Assembly: GCF_900110645.1 (NCBI RefSeq)
Contig: NZ_FOFB01000014.1
Coordinates: 1-64,000, forward strand
DNA length: 64,000 nucleotides
Direction: 5' to 3'
DNA from: Neolewinella agarilytica
GTDB lineage: Bacteria > Bacteroidota > Bacteroidia > Chitinophagales > Saprospiraceae
A program made the position numbers and the translations under genes. Under the pieces are notes generated by a model. It was not told the origin of the DNA, made no database searches, and saw only the letters and a program-made list of their open reading frames with translations. This document shows positions 55,734-62,305 of the stretch, piece by piece (position 1 is the stretch's first letter; each line of letters opens with the position of its first letter).

Positions 55734-56849
55734 ATGCCAAGAGCTCATCAAAGAACTTTATTAATGATGATTTTGCCCCTCTTTTCTCTGGCCAGCTGTG
55801 GAACGCCACATCTGCCAGTTGTGGAGTCCGTTCCTGTATTTACGGATGTCTCGATGCAAGGCCTGGACGAAGTCGTTATAAAGAATATGAAAGAACTGGA
55901 TCTGCCAGGGATGGCTATCGGAATCGTAAAAGATGGAATGCCGTACTATGCCAGGGGATATGGCTGGGCATCGCTGAAAGACAAAAAACGGGTTACAGCT
56001 TCGACCACCTTTCATACGGCTTCCATAAGCAAAGTCTTTACGGCGCTGGCCATTATGCGTTTACGGGATGCGGGGAAACTTCACCTCGAGCAGACGCTGA
56101 TTGAAACACTGCCGGACCTGACTTATGCTAATGAGGATGCCGGGAATATTACGCTTCGCCAGCTGCTTAATCATACCTCAGGATTACCCGACGTAAAGGG
56201 ATATGACTGGTCTTCGGGCAAAAGCGATGACATGGCCTTAGAAAATTACTTCAAATCCACCTCCCTGGAAACTGGATCAAGCCCGGGAACAAAAATCCAG
56301 TACTCCAACCTTGGCTACGACCTGCTGGGACTGGTCGTAGCAAAAGTGAGTGGGCAAAGCTTTGAAGACTACGTAGCGCAAGACATTCTCCGACCCGCCG
56401 GGATGAGCGTTAGCGATTTCCGTTATTTCAGACTTGATTCCGAAAATACAGCCCGGCCTTACACTAAAAACCTACTGGGAGCCGTCGTGCCACAAAAGGT
56501 CTATCCATACAACCGGGAGCACGCGCCGAGCAGCACGCTCAATGCCTCTGCGGAAGAGATGACTTACTGGATGGCTGGTTTCCTCCGGCGTTTACCCAAA
56601 GAAGCCTCCCTGATGGAAATGACCCGCCCGTCGACTGCGTTAGCCGATTGGATCGGTCTCGGCTTCCAACGGTTCAAGGTGAAGGGCAGAACCGGTATCG
56701 GCCATTTCGGTGGAGATCGCGGCTTCCGCTCCTACCTGTTACTATTGCCGGAGGAAGAAATCGGTATTGTCGTGTTAGGTAACTGTGATTACGAGGAGGA
56801 TTTTCGTCAACTTATTGCCGGAGAGCTATTAGCACAATTACTGGAATAA
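55734..56849 (+). CDS. Serine hydrolase of the beta-lactamase/class C family (lipoprotein)
   Basis: A 371-residue lipoprotein (signal with FSLASC, Cys near 22) with the penicillin-recognising fold. SxxK is SISK (about 98-101), the Tyr motif is YSN in IQYSNLGYDLLG (about 187-189), and the third motif is HFGGDRG (about 324). DD-peptidase, esterase or lactamase activity are all possible; without a partner the substrate is unknown. The exported location suggests a role in the cell envelope or in peptide or lactone breakdown. Confidence 0.88.
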   Translation: MPRAHQRTLLMMILPLFSLASCGTPHLPVVESVPVFTDVSMQGLDEVVIKNMKELDLPGMAIGIVKDGMPYYARGYGWASLKDKKRVTASTTFHTASISKVFTALAIMRLRDAGKLHLEQTLIETLPDLTYANEDAGNITLRQLLNHTSGLPDVKGYDWSSGKSDDMALENYFKSTSLETGSSPGTKIQYSNLGYDLLGLVVAKVSGQSFEDYVAQDILRPAGMSVSDFRYFRLDSENTARPYTKNLLGAVVPQKVYPYNREHAPSSTLNASAEEMTYWMAGFLRRLPKEASLMEMTRPSTALADWIGLGFQRFKVKGRTGIGHFGGDRGFRSYLLLLPEEEIGIVVLGNCDYEEDFRQLIAGELLAQLLE

Positions 56850-56943
56850 GCAGGACGAATTCTTGAATTCTCTTTGCACTTACGGGATCAGACCAATTGA
56901 CGACTCTGCTCACCTGACCTTTGGAATATCAAATACATCAACT

Positions 56944-57699
56944 ATGCGATTCCTGCTCATCTGCTTCCTTTTCACAGCCATATTATCCGCCCAAAAGCGC
57001 ATTGACCTCTCCACCCAATACGTCTGGGCGGAGTCCGGGCTGACGATGCGGGCAGAAGGGAATGCTGAAGGAGAAAAAATGATGGTTATTCCTTTTGGAG
57101 CGGAAGTGAAAATGACGGGAGAGTGTGGGGAGTACCTGAAGGTAAAAGCAATGGACGGTGTCCGTTACGAGACGGAGAACGGGACGTCCATCGGCGAACC
57201 CTATTTAATGGAGGGGGAATATGAACGTGTGGAATATGGTGGTAAAACGGGATACGTTTTTAACGGTTACCTATTTTACTGTCCACCTGAAGATAAAGGA
57301 AGTCGTTCAGAAGACTTTGAAACCTGGATGACTTCAGTTATCGGGTTGCCAGACACAATTTTGTTTGAGGATGACACCGGGAAAATGATGGGGAGTCGAC
57401 ATATGTATCTATTCCCCAATGGAATGACGCTTACTTACGAGGAGTACGAAGGTGGTGGGAGTACGACGATAACCTTCCCTGTCGGCTCCATCGCAAACGG
57501 CTTTACGGTGGCTAACCGTTTCTGGAATGTCGACCAAGCCGTGAAGAACAAAAAAGACTTTAATGGGCAGGGTGGAATAATTCCTGAGCTGCTCAAAATA
57601 CTTGATGACGGAAGTCTTCACTTTCAAGGGGATATGAGTGAGACTAAGATTATGGTGGCCGGCGGAATATTGATCATTTATTCAGCGGGCGGGTGTTAG
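56944..57699 (+). CDS. Exported protein with SH3-like domain
   Basis: A 251-residue exported protein (signal MRFLLICFLFTAILSAQ). An SH3b-like part spans about 20-95: YVWAESGLTMRAEGNAEGEKMMVIPFGAEVKMTGE and YGGKTGYVFNGYLFYC. The rest, with FPNGMTLTYEEYEGGGSTTITFPVG, is unrecognised. SH3b domains bind peptidoglycan or peptides. ATG 56944 is chosen; the longer frame from 56863 lacks features. Base composition is somewhat AT-richer than its neighbours. Confidence 0.78.
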   Translation: MRFLLICFLFTAILSAQKRIDLSTQYVWAESGLTMRAEGNAEGEKMMVIPFGAEVKMTGECGEYLKVKAMDGVRYETENGTSIGEPYLMEGEYERVEYGGKTGYVFNGYLFYCPPEDKGSRSEDFETWMTSVIGLPDTILFEDDTGKMMGSRHMYLFPNGMTLTYEEYEGGGSTTITFPVGSIANGFTVANRFWNVDQAVKNKKDFNGQGGIIPELLKILDDGSLHFQGDMSETKIMVAGGILIIYSAGGC

Positions 57700-57727
57700 G
57701 GAGATCCCGTAGGGAATCAAACGTCCT

Positions 57728-57800
57728 TAGCCCCGGACGAAGGCAGAGGCGGAGCCTCGCCGTAGTCCGGGGAGTACGAGTGCAAAGCACGAGCCATGGA
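57728..57800. repeat. CCCCGGAC hairpin element between genes
   Basis: CCCCGGAC (57731-57738) pairs with GTCCGGGG (57765-57772), with an inner AGGCGGAGCCT stem; GTGCAAAGCAC follows as a small hairpin. It lies after the SH3 protein gene and before the end of cobA. It may serve as a bidirectional transcript end. Confidence 0.65.
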
Positions 57801-57835
57801 TGAGTAGATAGGCGTGAAGCGCCTTTCTTCAAAAC

Positions 57836-58606
57836 TCACCTTGCCTCCAAGCTTTCCATTGCACCTGCGGTAGCGCCCAAAACCTCCACTACCTCCCCAA
57901 TCACCAGTATGCCCTGACTACCTGAGCTGGCAGCTTGTTCCAGGGGAAGGGTGTCGTTTACGGTTCCGATGGTCGTTTCTGAAGCAGGCAGGCTGCCCGA
58001 CTGCAGCAGTGCCATCGGCGTTCCCTTCGCCCGATGACGAGCAAATAATTCTCCGATCTGAGCGATCTTGCGTGTGCCCATCAGAATGACAACCGTTGCT
58101 CCGGAGGACGCCGCCCGCTCCATATCCTCCGGGAGTGCGTGTCCCTTCGTGGTAGCCGTAAGCACCCAGAACCCGCGGCTCACCCCGCGGTGCGTCAAGG
58201 GAATCCCCGCCAGCGCCGGCACCGCCAGCGCACTGCTTACCCCCGGCACCACTACCAACGGAATCCCTGCCGCAGCGGCCGCCATCCATTCTTCCCCGCC
58301 ACGTCCGAAGACGAAAGGGTCCCCACCTTTCAGCCGTACAGCATGACCGTATTGCCGGGCACTGCTGACCAAAAGATCGTTGATGGCTTCCTGCCCCATG
58401 GCGTGTGCTCCACAACGTTTACCTACGAATATCCGTGGAATGCCAACCGGTGCATACTGGAGTAATTCTTCACTCACCAGGGCATCATAGAGGATAACGT
58501 CAGCGCCTTTGATTGCCCGCAGCCCTTTAAGCGTCAAAAGTTCGGGGTCACCGGGGCCGGCACCCACCAAAGTAATGCGGGAGGGGAAAGGAAGAGGAAA
58601 GCCCAT
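57836..58606 (-). CDS. cobA: Uroporphyrinogen-III C-methyltransferase (SUMT)
   Basis: Makes precorrin-2 from uroporphyrinogen III, the first step to siroheme, which nitrite reductase NirB needs. The 256 residues fit a stand-alone SUMT. Motifs are ITLVGAGPGDPELLTLKG (about 11-28), RLKGGDPFVFGRGGEE (about 90-105), VPGVSSALAVPALAGIPLTHRG (about 118-139) and VVILMGTRK (about 169-177). The last residues, LGATAGAMESLEAR, are encoded by a 46-bp extended R1 unit in place of a usual C-terminus. It is divergent from nirB across 89 bases with a dyad operator. Confidence 0.92.
   Translation of the reverse strand: MGFPLPFPSRITLVGAGPGDPELLTLKGLRAIKGADVILYDALVSEELLQYAPVGIPRIFVGKRCGAHAMGQEAINDLLVSSARQYGHAVRLKGGDPFVFGRGGEEWMAAAAAGIPLVVVPGVSSALAVPALAGIPLTHRGVSRGFWVLTATTKGHALPEDMERAASSGATVVILMGTRKIAQIGELFARHRAKGTPMALLQSGSLPASETTIGTVNDTLPLEQAASSGSQGILVIGEVVEVLGATAGAMESLEAR
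57837..57882 (+). repeat. Extended R1 unit (46 bp) forming the cobA C-terminus
   Basis: The core GCACCTGCGGTAGCGCCC (57861-57878) lies in a block matching 29012-29057 at 42 of 46 positions. It codes, on the other strand, the last 14 residues of CobA and reaches the stop codon. Confidence 0.8.
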
Positions 58607-58617
58607 AGGAAAAGAAT

Positions 58618-58644
58618 TTACGTATTTTGCGTAAAAATACGTAA
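58618..58644. promoter_or_regulatory. Dyad operator between cobA and nirB
   Basis: TTACGTATTTT (58618-58628) and AAAATACGTAA (58634-58644) are perfect reverse complements around GCGTA. A third half-site TACGTATT lies near 58676. It is centred about 36 bases before the predicted nirB start of transcription and could bind a regulator of nitrite assimilation; the regulator is unknown. Confidence 0.6.
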
Positions 58645-58652
58645 TAAATACT

Positions 58653-58660
58653 TAGTTTTG
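58653..58660 (+). promoter_or_regulatory. Promoter box of nirB
   Basis: TAGTTTTG is a perfect TAnnTTTG match, 35 bases before the GTG start. Confidence 0.5.
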
Positions 58661-58695
58661 CAACTACGTATTCTTCACCTTTAAATCTGCACACC

Positions 58696-61206
58696 GTGAA
58701 AAAAATAATCCTGATTGGTAATGGTATGGTTGGGCACAAATTCTGTGAACTCTTTAGCCGCCATGCGCGCAGCGCAGATTTCGAATTGCTGGTATTTGGG
58801 GAAGAGTGCCGCCCGGCCTATGACCGCGTTCACCTGAGTGAATACTTTGAAAGCCGCGATGCCGAACGTCTTAGTCTGGCTACCAAAGAATGGTACGCCG
58901 AACAAGGCATCGAGCTGCGCTGCGGAGAACGGGTAACGGAACTGGATACGGATGCCAAACGAATCAGGGCGGAAAGTGGCGGAACCTGGGACTATGATTA
59001 CCTCGTGTTGGCCACTGGCTCCAGCCCCTTTGTTCCTCCCATTCCCGGTCGGGATAAAAAAGGGGTATTCGTCTATCGGACCATCGAAGACCTGGACGGA
59101 ATTCTGGATTATGCCGAGGGGCTAAAGGGCAAGCCGGGCGCTTCCGCTACCATTATGGGCGGTGGTTTGCTCGGGCTGGAAGCCGCTAAAGCTGCCATGG
59201 ACATGGGCCTCAAAAGCCACGTAGTGGAATTCGCGCCCCGCCTGATGCCCCGGCAACTGGACGAGCCCGCCGCCGCGGTGTTGAGTGATACCCTGGTAGA
59301 CCTTGGGCTCAGCATTCACTGCGAAAAGAATACTTCTCTTATTGGTGGTAATGGTGCCATTACCCACCTGGAGTTTAAAGACGAGACCCGGCTGGATACG
59401 GATATGCTCATCATCTCGGCCGGTATCCGGCCGCGGGACGAGCTCGCCCGCCAGGCCGGCATCACCGTTGGCCCGCGAGGGGGCATCCTGGCCGATGCTC
59501 AGTTGCGCACCAGTGCCGAGGATGTCTTCGTTATCGGCGAAGCAGCCCTTTACCAGGAAATGATCTACGGTCTTGTGGCCCCCGGTTACGAGATGGCCCG
59601 GGTTGCCCTGGGGACAATTATGGCTGATGCAGAGGCCGGCTCTATGCCGGAGGCCATTGATATGTCCACCAAGCTAAAGCTGATTGGCACCGACGTGGCC
59701 AGTTTCGGCGATCCCTTCACGTCGCCCGAGGAGGCCCGCTCGATTGTCTTCCATGACGACGTCGCCCGGGTCTACAAAAGGATCAATGTTTCCAAAGATG
59801 GTAAGCGACTGTTGGGAGGTATTCTGGTGGGGGATGCCTCAGACTATAACATGCTGCATCAAATTGTTCAGAACAATATGCCACTGCCACCGCAGCCGGA
59901 AGACCTCATCCTGGGTGCCCGCGGCGGAGCCGAGGCGGGGGCTGGTGTGCTGGACCTGCCCGACGCAGCGGTTATTTGTTCCTGCGAGAACATCAGCAAG
60001 GGGCAAATCACGGAATTACTGGACAGTGGCGAGGCGCAGTCCGTCAAGGACCTCGGTGTCTGCTGCAAGGCAGGAACCGGCTGCGGTGGCTGTAAACCCA
60101 TGCTGAGTGATCTGGTGGATACCTATCTGAAAAGTCAGGGTAAAGTGGTGCGTAACCTCATCTGCGAGCATTTCCCCTACACCCGGCAGGAACTGCGGGA
60201 CCTCATCGTGATGAAGAACATCCGGACTTACGATGAAGCCCTGGACCAGATCGGTAATGGCAACGGTTGTGAAGCCTGTAAGCCCCCGCTGGCCAGCCTT
60301 TTTGCGACCATTTATATGGAAACGGCTAACCCCCAGGCGGTAATTCAGGATACAAACGATCGCTTCCTGGCTAACATCCAACGTAACGGAACCTACTCCG
60401 TCGTACCTCGGGTAGCGGGCGGGGAAATCAGCCCTAAGCACCTCATCGCCATCGGTCAGGTTGCAGAAAAATATGATCTCTACACGAAGATTACTGGTGG
60501 CCAGCGTATCGACCTTTTCGGTGCCCGGCTGGAGCAGCTTCCCCTGATCTGGGAAGAACTCATTGCCGCCGGCTTTGAAAGCGGCCACGCCTACGGCAAG
60601 GCACTACGGACGGTTAAGTCCTGCGTAGGCAGTACCTGGTGCCGCTACGGAATGGACGATGCGGTGACCTTCGCCATTGAACTGGAAAATCGCTACAAAG
60701 GCCTACGCTCTCCGCACAAACTCAAAGGTGGGGTGAGTGGCTGTATCCGGGAATGTGCTGAAGCGCGGGGCAAAGACTTCGGCCTGATTGCCGTTGACGG
60801 TGGCTACAACCTCTACGTATGCGGCAACGGTGGGGCCCGGCCCAAACACGCGGCCCTGCTGGCTGGCCCGATCGACAAAGAAACCGCTGTACTCTACCTC
60901 GACCGGATGCTGATGTTCTACCTGCGTACAGCTGCTCCGCTCGTACGCACGGCCGCCTGGCTGGAACAGATGGAAGGTGGAATTGACTACCTCAAGAGCG
61001 TGGTCATTGACGACGTGCTGGGGATCAACGCTGAACTCGAAGCAGAAATGAAAGGCCTCGTGGCTGCCTATCGCTGTGAGTGGAAAGAAGCCGTGGAAAC
61101 TCCTGAGCTACGGGCTCGCTTCCAGACCTTCGTCAATACCGATGAGCCGGATGAAACACTGGAGTTTGTCGGGCTGAGAGATCAGAAAATGCCGAAGGCG
61201 TGGTAG
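58696..61206 (+). CDS. nirB: Nitrite reductase (NADH) large subunit
   Basis: Reduces nitrite to ammonium with NAD(P)H in the cytoplasm. The 836 residues show all parts: an FAD/NAD oxidoreductase domain (1-about 390, IILIGNGMVGHKFCE, MGGGLLGLEAA), two BFD-type [2Fe-2S] segments (CSCENISKGQI and CKAGTGCGGCKPML at about 430-470; CEACKPPLA at about 530), a ferredoxin-like half domain (about 560-625), and the siroheme/4Fe-4S domain with VKSCVGSTWCRYG (about 637-649) and GVSGCIRECAEARGKDFGLI (about 677-696). The start is GTG 58696. A large stem-loop separates it from nirD. Confidence 0.95.
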   Translation: MKKIILIGNGMVGHKFCELFSRHARSADFELLVFGEECRPAYDRVHLSEYFESRDAERLSLATKEWYAEQGIELRCGERVTELDTDAKRIRAESGGTWDYDYLVLATGSSPFVPPIPGRDKKGVFVYRTIEDLDGILDYAEGLKGKPGASATIMGGGLLGLEAAKAAMDMGLKSHVVEFAPRLMPRQLDEPAAAVLSDTLVDLGLSIHCEKNTSLIGGNGAITHLEFKDETRLDTDMLIISAGIRPRDELARQAGITVGPRGGILADAQLRTSAEDVFVIGEAALYQEMIYGLVAPGYEMARVALGTIMADAEAGSMPEAIDMSTKLKLIGTDVASFGDPFTSPEEARSIVFHDDVARVYKRINVSKDGKRLLGGILVGDASDYNMLHQIVQNNMPLPPQPEDLILGARGGAEAGAGVLDLPDAAVICSCENISKGQITELLDSGEAQSVKDLGVCCKAGTGCGGCKPMLSDLVDTYLKSQGKVVRNLICEHFPYTRQELRDLIVMKNIRTYDEALDQIGNGNGCEACKPPLASLFATIYMETANPQAVIQDTNDRFLANIQRNGTYSVVPRVAGGEISPKHLIAIGQVAEKYDLYTKITGGQRIDLFGARLEQLPLIWEELIAAGFESGHAYGKALRTVKSCVGSTWCRYGMDDAVTFAIELENRYKGLRSPHKLKGGVSGCIRECAEARGKDFGLIAVDGGYNLYVCGNGGARPKHAALLAGPIDKETAVLYLDRMLMFYLRTAAPLVRTAAWLEQMEGGIDYLKSVVIDDVLGINAELEAEMKGLVAAYRCEWKEAVETPELRARFQTFVNTDEPDETLEFVGLRDQKMPKAW

Positions 61207-61274
61207 CCGGCCGCTCATCCGATGCATCTTTCACCTGGCGAAGCCGGTGAAAGTTCATCGGATGCGTCGGCCGG
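61207..61274. other. Large stem-loop between nirB and nirD
   Basis: CATCCGATG (61216-61224) and CTTTCACC (61228-61235) pair with GGTGAAAG (61246-61253) and CATCGGATG (61256-61264); GCCGGCCG and CGGCCGG extend the stem at its base. With no T run after it, RNA processing or differential nirB/nirD expression is more likely than termination. Confidence 0.7.
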
Positions 61275-61318
61275 AACCCCTCAGTTTTAGTAAGCCGTAA
61301 TTGCCAAATTCTTACAAC

Positions 61319-61696
61319 ATGACCCAATCTACCCCTCAATACCAAACCGTCTCTCCCGAACAGGTGACCACCTGGTTCAAAGCTGGCCGCACGAATCAAT
61401 TTCCCATTGGCGCCGGCGCCACCATCAAATACGGGGATAAGCAAATTGCAGTCTTTTACTTCAGCCGGCAAGATCGGTGGTATGCCTGCCAGAACCTCTG
61501 TCCGCATAAGCTGGAAAACGTGCTGGGGCGGGGCCTGATCGGGGAGCAGGATGGTATTCCGAAGGTGGCCTGTCCGCTACATAAAAAGACCTTTAGCCTG
61601 ACGACGGGCGAAAACCTGAACGGTGAATGCCCGCCGGTAGCGGTATACCCGGTGAAAGTGGAGGACGACTACGTATACGTAGGTTTTGCCGATTAG
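61319..61696 (+). CDS. nirD: Nitrite reductase (NADH) small subunit
   Basis: A 125-residue Rieske-fold partner of NirB. The cluster ligands are present: C-x-H in NLCPHK (about 57-61) and CPLH in VACPLHKKTF (about 82-91), so unlike some NirD proteins it should hold a [2Fe-2S] cluster. It ends in a typical CPPVAVYPVKVEDDYVYV strand. ATG 61319 is chosen since the earlier in-frame codon gives only six extra residues. Confidence 0.92.
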   Translation: MTQSTPQYQTVSPEQVTTWFKAGRTNQFPIGAGATIKYGDKQIAVFYFSRQDRWYACQNLCPHKLENVLGRGLIGEQDGIPKVACPLHKKTFSLTTGENLNGECPPVAVYPVKVEDDYVYVGFAD

Positions 61697-61711
61697 CACT
61701 ACCTTGTGCTT

Positions 61712-62305
61712 ATGGTGGACGTAAGTAAAATAGAACAAGCTTATGCCGTGATTGATGCCGCTAATGCGGCTGATTCCCGGCGCATTGAGGTCGATGGGCA
61801 GTTATTGCCCTACGAAATGGTGTACGGGCAACGGATGACGGCAGCCCTGACCCACTTTGCACCTGCGGCCGCGCCCCCGCTTCAACTGGCCGCCCGCGCC
61901 CAACATCTGGAGCGCTGGGTCATTCCCCGTTCGGATTATCCGATGAACAGAGTTGGATATCATAACTGGCGCAACGCCCAGAAAAAACGGCACGCAAAGC
62001 GAGCCGAAGAATTACTGCTTCCTCTGGGTTTTTCTTCCGAAACGCTGGAACGAACGAAGTTTTTACTGGAGAAGAAAAACCTGAAGAAAGACCCCGATAC
62101 ACAGACGCTGGAAGACGTGATCTGCCTGGTTTTTCTGGAGCATTACGCGGCGGACTTTGCCGCTGACCATCCCGAGGAAAAGGTGATCGACATTTTACAG
62201 AAAACCTGGCGGAAAATGTCAGCTGACGGGCAGTCTGCGGCGCTCAAACTGGCGCTTCCGGCAGCCGTAGGCGAGTTGGTGAATAAGGCGCTGGGAAATG
62301 AATAA
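61712..62305 (+). CDS. DUF4202 family protein
   Basis: A 197-residue cytoplasmic protein of the DUF4202 family, often seen next to nitrite or nitrate assimilation genes. Conserved parts: AARAQHLERWVIPRSDYPMNRVGYHNWR (about 58-85) and DVICLVFLEHYAADFAADHPEEKVIDIL (about 133-160), both rich in His/Asp/Glu that may bind a metal. Its role is unknown. The linker HFAPAAAPPLQ is encoded by an R1 copy. The kinase start overlaps its stop by 8 bases (ATGAATAA), so the two are translationally coupled. Confidence 0.88.
   Translation: MVDVSKIEQAYAVIDAANAADSRRIEVDGQLLPYEMVYGQRMTAALTHFAPAAAPPLQLAARAQHLERWVIPRSDYPMNRVGYHNWRNAQKKRHAKRAEELLLPLGFSSETLERTKFLLEKKNLKKDPDTQTLEDVICLVFLEHYAADFAADHPEEKVIDILQKTWRKMSADGQSAALKLALPAAVGELVNKALGNE
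61859..61876 (+). repeat. Dispersed repeat R1, copy inside the DUF4202 gene
   Basis: GCACCTGCGGCCGCGCCC, the same variant as at 29016-29033, encodes APAAAP in a loop. Confidence 0.8.
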
